The position numbers and the translations under genes were made by a program. The notes beneath the pieces were generated by a model. The model ran no database searches and was not told the origin of the DNA. It was given only the letters and a program-made list of their open reading frames with translations. A DNA stretch of 64,000 bases from an uncultured Clostridia bacterium. Its GTDB lineage: Bacteria; Bacillota; Clostridia; Peptostreptococcales; Anaerovoracaceae. The stretch is taken from contig CAKQMV010000009.1 of NCBI GenBank assembly GCA_934255135.1, positions 22,365-86,364 of the forward strand, read 5' to 3'. Below, in pieces: positions 35,177-44,200 of this stretch (its first letter is position 1; each line of letters begins with the position of its first letter).

Positions 35177-36436
35177 ATGTTTGACAGAAACGGAAATGAC
35201 AACAGCACTTATAATCAGCAGATCATCGCAGAGATTGCTAAGGTTTCACCTACAGTAGCAGGTATGATTGAGGATGAGTACAACCGTCAGAAGAACAATG
35301 TTGAGCTTATTGCTTCAGAGAACTACTGCTCAGAGGCTGTTATGGCTGCTTGCGGAAGCTGCCTTTCATGGAAGTATGCTGAGGGTTATCCATATAAGAG
35401 AACTTCAGGTAACAAGGGCAGATACTACGGCGGAACTGAGTTTGTAGACGTACTCGAGGAGTACTGCTGTGATAAGTGGAGAGAGGTATTCAAGACTGAT
35501 TACCACGTTAATGTTCAGCCACATTCAGGATCACAGGCTAACTTCGCTGCTTACAAGGCAGTACTTGAGCCAGGTGACACAATCCTCGGCCTTAACCTTG
35601 ACAACGGTGGACACCTTACTCACGGTTCAGCTGTAAACTTCAGTGGTAAGCTATATGATGTTCATTTCTATGATGTTGACGAGAATGGTTACATTGACAT
35701 GGATGACCTTAGAGCTAAGGCTAAGGAGCTTCAGCCTAAGCTTATCCTTACAGGAGCAAGTGCATACTCAAGAATTATCGACTTCGCTGCTTTTGCTGAG
35801 GTAGCTAAGGAGATTGGCGCTTACTTTATGGTAGATATGGCTCACATCGCAGGTCTTGTAGCTGCTGGCGAGCACCCATCACCATTCGGATATGCAGATA
35901 TCATCACAACTACTACTCACAAGACTCTAAGAGGACCAAGAGGTGGAATGATCTTCGCTAGACCTGAGCTTGCTAAGAAGGTTGACAGCGCAGTATTCCC
36001 ATATGCTCAGGGTGGTCCACTCGAGCATGTAATCGCTGGTAAGGCAGTATGCGCTGAGGAGGCTCTTAAGCCAGAGTTCAAGGAGTATCAGCACCAGGTT
36101 AGAGTTAACTGCAAGGCTCTCGCTGAGGAGTTCGTAAGCATGGGCTACAACGTAGTTACAGGTGGAACTGATAACCACGTATTCCTTCTTGACCTTTCAG
36201 ATCACGAGTTCACAGGTAAGGATCTTCAGAACGCTCTTGATGCAGTTGGCATCACTCTTAACAAGAACTGCGTTCCTAACGAGAAGAGATCACCAATGCA
36301 GACTTCAGGTGTAAGAATCGGAACTGCTCCTATGACTACAAGAGGATACAAGGAAGAGGACTTCATCAAGGTTGCTCACAGAATTGACGAGGTTATCAAG
36401 CAGCTCGACGCAGAGAAGGCAGCAGAGGCTAAGTAG
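35177..36436 (+). CDS. glyA: serine hydroxymethyltransferase
   Basis: This 419-residue PLP enzyme converts serine and THF to glycine and methylene-THF. The PLP lysine lies in TTTTHKTLRGPRGGMIF near residue 242. NVELIASENYCSEAVM and QPHSGSQANFAAY are signature segments. Codon use is highly biased. An AACGAAAGGAATTG stretch gives the ribosome binding site inside the end of folC. With FolD and FolC it supplies one-carbon units. A strong terminator follows. Confidence 0.97.
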   Translation: MFDRNGNDNSTYNQQIIAEIAKVSPTVAGMIEDEYNRQKNNVELIASENYCSEAVMAACGSCLSWKYAEGYPYKRTSGNKGRYYGGTEFVDVLEEYCCDKWREVFKTDYHVNVQPHSGSQANFAAYKAVLEPGDTILGLNLDNGGHLTHGSAVNFSGKLYDVHFYDVDENGYIDMDDLRAKAKELQPKLILTGASAYSRIIDFAAFAEVAKEIGAYFMVDMAHIAGLVAAGEHPSPFGYADIITTTTHKTLRGPRGGMIFARPELAKKVDSAVFPYAQGGPLEHVIAGKAVCAEEALKPEFKEYQHQVRVNCKALAEEFVSMGYNVVTGGTDNHVFLLDLSDHEFTGKDLQNALDAVGITLNKNCVPNEKRSPMQTSGVRIGTAPMTTRGYKEEDFIKVAHRIDEVIKQLDAEKAAEAK

Positions 36437-36469
36437 TCAGACATAGTAATCAGATACATGTTATTCAGG

Positions 36470-36505
36470 TCGCCGTGCACATAGTGCGCGGCGATTTTAT
36501 GTTTT
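36470..36505 (+). terminator. Rho-independent terminator after glyA
   Basis: TCGCCGTGCAC pairs with GTGCGCGGCGA around ATA, with one wobble, followed by TTTTATGTTTT. Confidence 0.8.
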
Positions 36506-36537
36506 AATTAGATGCTTGAAGTTGGTCGTATAAACAA

Positions 36538-36567
36538 TTGCAAAACTCAGGTTTGTTGTTGTATAAT
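36538..36567 (+). promoter_or_regulatory. promoter for the P-loop gene
   Basis: TTGCAA, 18 bases and TATAAT lie 35 bases before the start at 36603. Confidence 0.7.
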
Positions 36568-36602
36568 CAGTTTAATCACAATTATCTAAGGGGGATACTG
36601 CT

Positions 36603-37025
36603 ATGGTTAAGCTATTAATTGGAAATAAGGGTACAGGCAAGACTAAGAAGATGATCGAGCTCGCTAACTCTTCAGTAGAGCAGGCTAAGGGTAGCATTAT
36701 TTTTATCAACAAGAACGCAAGACTTATCTATGATCTGGATTACAAGATCAGAGTAATCTGCATGGAGGACTTCGTTCATATCACTAATGAGGACGAATAC
36801 ATGGGCTTCCTCTTCGGAATTATCAGCTCAGATAACGATATCGAGAAGATTTTCCTTGATGGAGTTCTTAAGCATAGAGATGTTGAGATTAAGGACCTTC
36901 CAAGCTTCATCAACAAGCTCAAGGTTATTGCTAATGATTACGACATCGAGGTTATCATGAGCGTAAGCGCAGAGCTTGAGGACATGGTAGGAGTTGACTT
37001 CGACGGTGTTGAGTGTCTCAACTAA
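36603..37025 (+). CDS. small P-loop protein of unknown function
   Basis: The 140-residue protein begins MVKLLIGNKGTGKTKKMIEL, a Walker A motif at residues 7-15, and has FINKNARLIYDLDYKIRVI and an acidic IFLDGVLKH that could serve as Walker B. Proteins of this shape are widespread in Clostridia and often labelled as PilT-like ATPases without evidence. It lacks the hexamer and pilus-retraction domains of PilT. It is a single-gene unit with its own promoter, GGGGG ribosome binding site and terminator. Confidence 0.7.
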   Translation: MVKLLIGNKGTGKTKKMIELANSSVEQAKGSIIFINKNARLIYDLDYKIRVICMEDFVHITNEDEYMGFLFGIISSDNDIEKIFLDGVLKHRDVEIKDLPSFINKLKVIANDYDIEVIMSVSAELEDMVGVDFDGVECLN

Positions 37026-37053
37026 TTAACATTTGAATATTGATACATATAAT

Positions 37054-37080
37054 CCCGGGCAGAACTGCTCGGGGTTTTTT
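37054..37080 (+). terminator. Rho-independent terminator after the P-loop gene
   Basis: CCCGGGCA pairs with TGCTCGGG around GAAC, followed by GTTTTTT. Confidence 0.85.
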
Positions 37081-37100
37081 CGGAGAAACAGAGTTTATTT

Positions 37101-38471
37101 ATGAGTGTATTTTCAGATATTGCAGGTGGGTTCTTAATAGGGGAAGAGCAGTATAAGCACGCCATGGCTGATGTTCAGGCGATGCAGGATGCGGATGAGG
37201 AAGCGAGAAGGAAGGCTTTTGGCTTCGGCATCGAGGAGAGACATTTCTGCAGCAAGGGCTTCAGCGCAGAGGAATGTCATTTGTGCTGCAGCGATAATAT
37301 TGACTATATGAAGTGGCTCTTGCTTAATGGCTATAGAAACTGCATCAAAGTTATATATATTGATCCTCCGTTTTTCACAAAGGCTAATTATAATGCAACA
37401 GTATCCATAAGAGATGAGAACGGCAAGAAGCAGAATGTGCATCACCTTGCATACAACGATATGTTCGAGAGAAATCTCGAATTCTATATTGCCAATATGA
37501 CGAGCAGACTTATGCTGATGAAGGAGCTTCTTCATCCAGAGGGTCTTATCTGGGTACACCTTGACTGGCATTCTTCTCACTATATAAGAGTCATAATGGA
37601 TGAAATCTTCGGAGAGAAGCATTTCGTAAACGAAATCATCTGGAAGTATAAATCCGGCGGCTCGGGAAAGAAGCATTTTGCCCGTAAGCACGACAGTCTC
37701 CTTGTGTACAGTAAAACGAACAAGTATAAGCTCGAAGTACCTAAGGAGAAGTCGTATAATCGTAATATGAAGCCTTATCACTTCAAGGGTGTAAGCGAGT
37801 ATAAGGATGAATACGGTTGGTACACTCTCGTCAACATGAAGGACGTATGGTCAATCGATATGGTTGGCAGGACATCGGCGGAGAGAACTGGATATGCGAC
37901 GCAGAAGCCTATTGAGCTTGTTTCACGTATCGTTCTTGCTTCAACGGACGAGAATGACATCTGTGCAGATTTTTTCTGCGGCTCGGGTGCGCTCATTGAA
38001 GCTGCGGCTACGAACGGAAGAAGATGGCTTGGCTGTGATAATGAGCAGCTTGCAGTGTCGATTGCAAGGAAACGTCTTGATATGAAGGAATCAGATTATG
38101 TATTTCTTTCTAATCGTGATGAGCTTCGAAGAGTAGGCAGGCTTTCAATGAATCTCAAGGTGAGAGACAGACTTGAGAACGGTAAGAGCCTTCTTACGTT
38201 TGAGGTTTCTGGCTTTGAGCCGGAGCTCGATATCGGTCACATTCCACTTAAAGAGAGAGCTGAGGTAAGAAGAATTGCTGAGGCGGATGGAATGAGACTG
38301 CTGGATTATATTATGATTGATCCGGCGTATAATGGAGCTTTTTCGGCGGAGCATATTATATCAGAAGGGTTTGATGAGATCAGGTTTATTTCAAAAGGAA
38401 ACTTTGCGGTGATTGCCGTGGATGTTTTCGGCAGAGAATATTTTATGAAGGTGGATTTGGACAATGACTAA
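37101..38471 (+). CDS. orphan beta-class DNA methyltransferase
   Basis: The 456-residue protein carries the catalytic motif IYIDPPFFTKANYN near residue 90. GYATQKPIELVSRI follows near 266, and the AdoMet-binding motif ADFFCGSGALIEAA near 292. The order motif IV before motif I makes it a beta-class N6-adenine or N4-cytosine methyltransferase, related to the Mod subunits of type III systems. The last 130 residues are a domain I do not recognise. No restriction endonuclease or specificity gene lies within 20 kb in the window. It overlaps the YitT gene by 8 bases (ATGACTAA), which suggests a stable housekeeping setting. Confidence 0.82.
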   Translation: MSVFSDIAGGFLIGEEQYKHAMADVQAMQDADEEARRKAFGFGIEERHFCSKGFSAEECHLCCSDNIDYMKWLLLNGYRNCIKVIYIDPPFFTKANYNATVSIRDENGKKQNVHHLAYNDMFERNLEFYIANMTSRLMLMKELLHPEGLIWVHLDWHSSHYIRVIMDEIFGEKHFVNEIIWKYKSGGSGKKHFARKHDSLLVYSKTNKYKLEVPKEKSYNRNMKPYHFKGVSEYKDEYGWYTLVNMKDVWSIDMVGRTSAERTGYATQKPIELVSRIVLASTDENDICADFFCGSGALIEAAATNGRRWLGCDNEQLAVSIARKRLDMKESDYVFLSNRDELRRVGRLSMNLKVRDRLENGKSLLTFEVSGFEPELDIGHIPLKERAEVRRIAEADGMRLLDYIMIDPAYNGAFSAEHIISEGFDEIRFISKGNFAVIAVDVFGREYFMKVDLDND

Positions 38472-39363
38472 TGATGTACACAATAGCAGAAAGAGTAAGC
38501 TGCTGAACGAAGTATTTACTGTTCTGTGGGGTTCTGTATTCAACGCCATCGGACTTACGGCTGTAATGGTACCTAATGGACTTACATACGGCGGAATTGC
38601 CGGTCTTGCGAGACTGATTCAGAACTTTACGGGAATCAGCAGTTACTCACTACTTTATTATATTTTTGCAATGGCTGTAGTTGTACTTGTGTGGCTTACT
38701 CTCGGATTCAAGGAAGTTCGTAAGATTATTGCGATGTCATTCGGAGTTCCGGCTGTAATGAAGATACTTGAAACTGCAGGTTTTCAGATTATTGTTGAAG
38801 ATAAACTGATGGCTGCAATTCTCTTCGGTGCGATAATCGGAATCGCTAACGGCGGAATGTTCCTCGGTGGATATTCTTCAGGCGGAACAGACTCGATCGC
38901 GAAGGTAATCAAGCAGAAGATGCTCCCATACATCGGAATATCTAGGCTTACTTTTGCACTAGATTGCATGATTATCGTTGCATCAGCATTCGTGATGGGT
39001 ATCAATGTTGCGCTTTATGCGATGATTTCAATCTTCGTGGCAATGAAGATGTGCGAGGCTGTAATGTACGGTTTCCAGATGAAGCTTATCGAGCTTTCTA
39101 TTCTTACAACAATACCTGAAGAGCTGACAGATTACATCATGAATACAATCGTAAGAGGTGTTACAAGTATCGATACTGTCGGTGAGTACACAGGTGAGCA
39201 CAAGAAGCAGCTTAAGACAATCTGCTCTCCAAGAGAGGGATTTGAGATAAAGAGATATCTTGCAGAGCATGATCCTAGTGCATTCGTAGTTGTTAATAAC
39301 ATCAGCGCTGTATGGGGTAATGGTAAGGGCTTCTCCGACATGTCGGATCAGGAAGCAATCTAA
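38464..39363 (+). CDS. YitT family membrane protein (DUF2179)
   Basis: This 299-residue protein has five or six membrane helices in the first 200 residues. Among them is the family motif GLTYGGIAGLARLIQNFTG near residue 37, and GGYSSGGTDSIAKVI near 138. A soluble DUF2179 domain at the end (EGFEIKRYLAEHDPSAFVVV) completes the layout. It belongs to the YitT family, whose transported substrate is unknown. It overlaps the methyltransferase gene by 8 bases and is followed 21 bases later by the hydrogenase pair. Confidence 0.88.
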   Translation: MTNDVHNSRKSKLLNEVFTVLWGSVFNAIGLTAVMVPNGLTYGGIAGLARLIQNFTGISSYSLLYYIFAMAVVVLVWLTLGFKEVRKIIAMSFGVPAVMKILETAGFQIIVEDKLMAAILFGAIIGIANGGMFLGGYSSGGTDSIAKVIKQKMLPYIGISRLTFALDCMIIVASAFVMGINVALYAMISIFVAMKMCEAVMYGFQMKLIELSILTTIPEELTDYIMNTIVRGVTSIDTVGEYTGEHKKQLKTICSPREGFEIKRYLAEHDPSAFVVVNNISAVWGNGKGFSDMSDQEAI

Positions 39364-39384
39364 TATACTACAAGAGGGGTTATT

Positions 39385-41208
39385 ATGAGTAGACAACAGA
39401 TCCTAAGAGATTCAAGCATGGAGCTTTCCATGAAGAGTCTCCACCAGTCCGGAATCAGAGGAAGTCTCGCTGCTTCAGCAGGTAACTGTCCGGTCAGCCA
39501 GTGTGCAGCATATGCAAGACAATGCCTTGCGCAGAGCTGTGGTAAGTGTGTGCCTTGCAGAATCGGTCTTACAAGAGCTGCAGAGATTCTTGAAAGAATT
39601 GAGGTTGGAGATGGACATGCTGACGATATCGCAGAGCTTGAGAAGCTTCTTAGAAGCATTATGGTAAGTGCAGATTGCGCAATCGGATCAACTTCAGCAG
39701 AGACAATCCTGAATTCAATTGAATCAATTACGGATGACCTTGAGTCGCACGTTACCAGGGGTAAGTGTATCACATCATTTAAGCCTGTTCCTTGTGTTTC
39801 AGGCTGCCCTGCGCATGTTGATATTCCTGGATATATCGCGCTTGCACGCGAGGGAAGATTCGAGGATGCTGTGAAGCTTATTCGCTACGACAATCCGTTC
39901 CCGGCAGCATGTGCGCTTGTATGCGAGCATCCTTGTGAGCATGTGTGCAGAAGAAATATTGTTGACAGCCCGGTTAATATTCGTGGAATCAAGAGAGCTG
40001 TTGTCGACAGAGCTGGAACTGTTGAGCCACCTGAGTGCATGGCTCCTACTGGACGAAGAGTCGCTATCGTAGGTGGAGGTCCTTCCGGCCTTACGACAGC
40101 ATATTTTCTCCAGCTGATGGGTCACCAGGTAGACATCTACGAGAAGCGTGCTAAACTCGGTGGAATGATGAGATACGGAATTCCAAGATACAGACTACCT
40201 AATGAATATCTTGATGCGGATATTGAGGCAATTCTGAAGACTGGCGTTAAGGCTTATACAGACTATACAATCAACAGCGAGAGGTTCGCCAAGATGAAGG
40301 AAGATTACGATGCAATCTATCTTTCAATCGGAGCTCACGCTGCGAATACTCTCGGAATCGAGGGCGAGGATGCAGAGAATGTTCTTTCTGCAGTTAAGCT
40401 TCTTAGAGCAATGGGCGATGAGGAGAACCCTGATTTCAGAGGTAAGAGGGTAGCTATTATCGGTGGCGGAAACGTTGCTATGGACTGCACAAGGACAGCT
40501 ATGCGTCTTGGTGCGGATAAGGTTACTTGTGTTTACAGACGTAGAATCAGCGATATGACAGCTCTTGCAGAGGAGATTGAGGGTGCAATTGCTGAGACAT
40601 GTGAGATTATGCCAATGATGGCACCTGTACGTATCGAGACTGATTACGAGGGCAAGGTAAAGGCTCTCGTTGTTCAGCCTCAGATTCCTGGTGCTTACGA
40701 TAGAGGACGTCCAAAGCCTGTTAAGGCAGACAAGGATGAGGTTACTATCGAATGTGATTATGTTATCGCTGCTATCGGACAGGCAATCGATTCAGATGAT
40801 TTCGCTCAGGCCGGAGTCCCTACACACAGAGGCAAGATTCTTGCGGGTTTTGACACTCTCATCGGAGAAGGTGGAATGATTTTCTCAGGAGGAGACTGCG
40901 TAGAAGGCCCTGCAACGATTATTAGAGCAATCGAGGCAGGTAAGACTGCAGCTGCGAATATTGACGATGCTCTCGGATTCAGGCACGAGCTTCCAAGAGA
41001 GATTGAGATTCCATCTGCGAAGGCTGGAATTCTCGGAAGAACAGGAAGAATCGACCTGCCGGAGAGAATGGCATCAGAGAGAAAAGACGATTTTACACTT
41101 ATCGAGCAGAATATGACATGCCAGGAGCTTAACCAGGAGTGCGGAAGATGTCTCCGCTGTGACCACCACGGCATGGGTGCTGTGAAAGGAGGCCGCACAT
41201 CATGGTAA
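39385..41208 (+). CDS. GltD-like FAD oxidoreductase with NuoF-type iron-sulfur domain
   Basis: This 607-residue protein has an N-terminal part like the end of NuoF (SCGKCVPCRIGLTRAAEILE, then CAIG), which binds one 4Fe-4S cluster. A GltD-type module follows. It has Fer4_20 cysteines (CSGCPAHVDIPGYI, CALVCEHPCEHVC), an FAD motif (VAIVGGGPSGLTTAYF near 231), and a pyridine-nucleotide motif (VAIIGGGNVAMDC near 355). The C-terminus adds CGRCLRCDHHG. It overlaps hydA by 7 bases, so it probably feeds electrons between NAD(P)H and the hydrogenase. This pairing resembles the group A2 [FeFe] hydrogenases linked to a glutamate synthase-like subunit. Confidence 0.85.
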   Translation: MSRQQILRDSSMELSMKSLHQSGIRGSLAASAGNCPVSQCAAYARQCLAQSCGKCVPCRIGLTRAAEILERIEVGDGHADDIAELEKLLRSIMVSADCAIGSTSAETILNSIESITDDLESHVTRGKCITSFKPVPCVSGCPAHVDIPGYIALAREGRFEDAVKLIRYDNPFPAACALVCEHPCEHVCRRNIVDSPVNIRGIKRAVVDRAGTVEPPECMAPTGRRVAIVGGGPSGLTTAYFLQLMGHQVDIYEKRAKLGGMMRYGIPRYRLPNEYLDADIEAILKTGVKAYTDYTINSERFAKMKEDYDAIYLSIGAHAANTLGIEGEDAENVLSAVKLLRAMGDEENPDFRGKRVAIIGGGNVAMDCTRTAMRLGADKVTCVYRRRISDMTALAEEIEGAIAETCEIMPMMAPVRIETDYEGKVKALVVQPQIPGAYDRGRPKPVKADKDEVTIECDYVIAAIGQAIDSDDFAQAGVPTHRGKILAGFDTLIGEGGMIFSGGDCVEGPATIIRAIEAGKTAAANIDDALGFRHELPREIEIPSAKAGILGRTGRIDLPERMASERKDDFTLIEQNMTCQELNQECGRCLRCDHHGMGAVKGGRTSW

Positions 41209-42926
41209 AGCTTGTTATAAACGGCAGACAGATTGAGGTTAAGGAGCATACGACGATTCTTGAGGCTGCGAAGATGAATGGAATTCATATTCCTACACTT
41301 TGCTACCTTAAGGAGCTTAATGAGGTTGCTGCATGCAGAATCTGTCTGGTTGAGATTGAGGGTGTGGATAAGCTAATGGCTTCATGCAACACTGAGTGCG
41401 AGGAAGGCATGGTTGTTCACACTGACACTAAGGCTGTAAGAGAGGCGAGAAGAACTAACCTTGAGCTTATCTTCTCGCAGCACAGAACTCAGTGTCTTTC
41501 ATGCGTAAGAGATGGAAACTGTAGCCTTCAGGAGGTTGCTAAGGAGCTTAACATGACTCGTCCTGTCGAGGAGGTTGATCCTAGACCTAACAGATGGAAG
41601 GCCGGTCGAATCCTTGAGAGAGACAATTCGAAGTGTATCCAGTGCTTCCGTTGCATCAACGTGTGCGACAAGGTTCAGAGTCTTAGCGTATGGGATCTTC
41701 TCGGAACAGGAAAGAATTCAAGGGTTGGAATCAATCCTTCGAAGAAGCATTTTCATGAAATCTGTGCACTTTGCGGACAGTGCATCACACACTGCCCTAC
41801 AGGCGCACTCTATGTAAAGGACGATACTGAGAGATTCTACGATGCTGTTCATGATCCTGATATTATCACTGTTGTTCAGGTTGCACCGGCAGTTCGTTCC
41901 GCATATGGAGAAGCCGCAGGACTTCCAAGAGAGCTAGCGACAGAAGGCAGAATGGCAGCAGCAATCAAGTCGCTTGGTGTTGACTATGTTTTCGATACTA
42001 ACTTCTCTGCCGACCTCACAATCATGGAAGAGGGAACAGAGCTTCTTAAGTATCTGGGCGAGAGGGAAACTAAGCTTCCTATGTTCACTTCATGCTGTCC
42101 AGGCTGGGTAAGATACATGAAGATTAAGCATCCTGATATGGTGTCGCAGCTTTCATCCGCGAAGTCACCACAGCAGATGTTCGGTGCAGTTACCAAGAGC
42201 TATTTTGCTAAGATGATTGACGTTGATCCAGCTAAGATATGCTGTATCTCAATCATGCCATGTACCGCTAAGAAGTACGAGTGCGATGTTCCTGAAGTTC
42301 AGGGCGCGTCAGTTGACGGCGGTTTCAAGGATGTAGATATGGTTCTGACTACAAGAGAGCTTACAAGAATCCTGAGACCTGTTGACTTAGCTTCACTTGA
42401 GGAGATTCCTTTTGACTCACCACTCGGTGCGGGAACTGGTGCAGCAGTAATCTTCGGAAGAACAGGTGGTGTTATGGAGGCTGCACTCAGAAGTGCTGCA
42501 TTCCTTGTAGAGGGTAAGAATCCTGACACTGCTACATTCAAGAAATACAATCATCCTGAGAACTGCTGGACTGAGGCTGCTTATGAGATTGGCGGTACAA
42601 CTGTAAGAACTGCAGTTGTCAGCGGACTTGCTAATGCAGGTAAGCTTATTGACTCAATCAGAAGCGGCAAGACAGAGGTTGATTTCGTTGAGGTTATGGC
42701 CTGCCCTGGCGGCTGTGCAGGCGGTGGCGGACAGCCAATTCATGATGGTCTCGAGCTCGCTTATGACAGGGGTGAGGTTCTTGACAGCATTGATGAGAAT
42801 GCAGATATCCGTTATTCTCATGAGAATCCTGAAATCACAAAGCTTTATGCAGATTACTTAGGTGAGCCACTGTCAGAGACTGCTCACCATCTGCTTCACA
42901 CAGATCAGACAGAGTGGACTCTGTAA
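41202..42926 (+). CDS. hydA: [FeFe] hydrogenase, group A
   Basis: This 574-residue soluble hydrogenase has an N-terminal 2Fe-2S domain (residues 1-75, CYLKELNEVAACRIC). A His-Cys3 cluster site (HRTQCLSCVRDGNC), two 4Fe-4S sites (CIQCFRCINVC, CALCGQCITHCPTG) and the H-cluster domain follow. The three H-cluster signatures are complete: TSCCPGW, MPCTAKKYE and MACPGGCAGGGGQP. It reversibly reduces protons to H2, so the organism can vent or use hydrogen. The maturases HydE, HydF and HydG are not in the window. Confidence 0.95.
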   Translation: MVKLVINGRQIEVKEHTTILEAAKMNGIHIPTLCYLKELNEVAACRICLVEIEGVDKLMASCNTECEEGMVVHTDTKAVREARRTNLELIFSQHRTQCLSCVRDGNCSLQEVAKELNMTRPVEEVDPRPNRWKAGRILERDNSKCIQCFRCINVCDKVQSLSVWDLLGTGKNSRVGINPSKKHFHEICALCGQCITHCPTGALYVKDDTERFYDAVHDPDIITVVQVAPAVRSAYGEAAGLPRELATEGRMAAAIKSLGVDYVFDTNFSADLTIMEEGTELLKYLGERETKLPMFTSCCPGWVRYMKIKHPDMVSQLSSAKSPQQMFGAVTKSYFAKMIDVDPAKICCISIMPCTAKKYECDVPEVQGASVDGGFKDVDMVLTTRELTRILRPVDLASLEEIPFDSPLGAGTGAAVIFGRTGGVMEAALRSAAFLVEGKNPDTATFKKYNHPENCWTEAAYEIGGTTVRTAVVSGLANAGKLIDSIRSGKTEVDFVEVMACPGGCAGGGGQPIHDGLELAYDRGEVLDSIDENADIRYSHENPEITKLYADYLGEPLSETAHHLLHTDQTEWTL

Positions 42927-42934
42927 GGAAACAT

Positions 42935-43984
42935 ATGAAGGTATACACACGAGATTACAGAATACCGCATATCAGAAGCAGTGTCTGGGCCCGCTATTAT
43001 GGCGGGCTAAGGCACTGTGTTTTTGATATAGAAACAACGGGGCTGGACCCTGTCAGAAACAAGGTAATAATGACCGCACTTCTTACAGAAACAGACGACG
43101 GAGTGAAAATTACTCAGTTCCTTGCGGAGAATCACTACGAGGAAGAAAAGGTAATATCTGCAACGCTGGATTTTCTTAAGCGCGAGGGAATCAATTACCT
43201 TATTACGTTCAATGGGGCGCGGTTCGATGTTCCTTTTGTCAGAAAAAGGATGGAGAAACTTATTATGCCGGGGGACATGAATCTCTATAATCTGGATCTG
43301 TACAGATTTATCAAGAAGGAGACAATTCTACCGAATCTGATGAAGTCACTTAGACAGAAGATGATTGAAGAATATTTCGGGCTTAGCACTGACAGGCAGG
43401 ATACAATCACCGGTCGTGAAAGTGTCACTCTGTACGAGAAATTCGCTCTGACAGGAGATTCTGTCGCTGAGAAAATAATTCTCACTCACAACAGAGAGGA
43501 CGTCCTGCAGTTATACAGGATTCTTGTGAGCCTGTCGCAGGATGAGTGGGCGCCAAGGCTTAAGTGTGGTGATTTTCATCAGGCGATCGCATCGTATGGA
43601 ATGCCTGTAAGGGATTCAAATGGTGCTGTTGCGCTGAGCGCCCATGTTGAGCCTAGGACTCGGGGCATCAGAATCACAGGATCGCAGCTTGAAAAGCCTA
43701 TCAGTGCAGCGATATTTAGAAGTGATGAGTATGCGATTGATGCTGATTTTAAGGCGACTACGGGCTCATTTGAGATTACTGTGGTGCCGACTGTCTACCA
43801 GGACTCAATTTTCATACCTCTCAGACAGGCAGGAATTGACGAGAGAGGGCTTATAACACTAAGTAGGCATCCGGGATACTGTGAGGGCTGTTTAATTCTT
43901 AAGGATGGCGATAATACAGACAGAGAGGCAGTGAATCTGCTGGCGATGGAAACTTCACGTGCGCTGTATGAGAGACTTAGATAG
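42935..43984 (+). CDS. YprB-like ribonuclease H-fold protein
   Basis: This 349-residue protein has a DEDDh-type exonuclease core. Its motifs are CVFDIETTGLDPVRNKVIM (near residue 28), TFNGARFDVPFVRKRM (near 88), and LTHNREDVLQLYRI (near 182). Related YprB proteins of Bacillus carry this RNase H-like domain. The precise substrate is not known. The ATG at 42935 has AAGGA five bases upstream. An in-frame GTG at 42914 lies inside hydA and is less likely. The second half (about 225-349) shows no recognisable domain. Confidence 0.78.
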   Translation: MKVYTRDYRIPHIRSSVWARYYGGLRHCVFDIETTGLDPVRNKVIMTALLTETDDGVKITQFLAENHYEEEKVISATLDFLKREGINYLITFNGARFDVPFVRKRMEKLIMPGDMNLYNLDLYRFIKKETILPNLMKSLRQKMIEEYFGLSTDRQDTITGRESVTLYEKFALTGDSVAEKIILTHNREDVLQLYRILVSLSQDEWAPRLKCGDFHQAIASYGMPVRDSNGAVALSAHVEPRTRGIRITGSQLEKPISAAIFRSDEYAIDADFKATTGSFEITVVPTVYQDSIFIPLRQAGIDERGLITLSRHPGYCEGCLILKDGDNTDREAVNLLAMETSRALYERLR

Positions 43985-44088
43985 ATATAGTAAGCTGTTG
44001 TGTTGATTGGTCATTGTTGGAGTGGTGATGTGATGATACGGCAATGTAGCGGTGCGGTAACGTGGCGGTTTATTAATAAAAATACCAT

Positions 44089-44120
44089 CCCCGCGTCTAA
44101 CGCGGGGATTTCTTATATTT
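44089..44120 (+). terminator. terminator after the YprB-like gene
   Basis: CCCCGCGT pairs with ACGCGGGG around CTA, followed by ATTTCTTATATTTCTT. An A-tract upstream could make it work on both strands. 43985-44088 shows nothing else. Confidence 0.7.
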
Positions 44121-44123
44121 CTT

Positions 44124-44165
44124 ATAACAACAAAACCCCGCAATCGATGTATTCGATGCGGGGTT
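44124..44165 (-). terminator. terminator of ychF (minus strand)
   Basis: Read on the minus strand, AACCCCGC (44165-44158) pairs with GCGGGGTT (44141-44134), followed by TTGTTGTT. It lies 36 bases after the ychF stop. Confidence 0.7.
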
Positions 44166-44200
44166 CACATTTCATATTAAATAATAAATATCAGAGGCTC

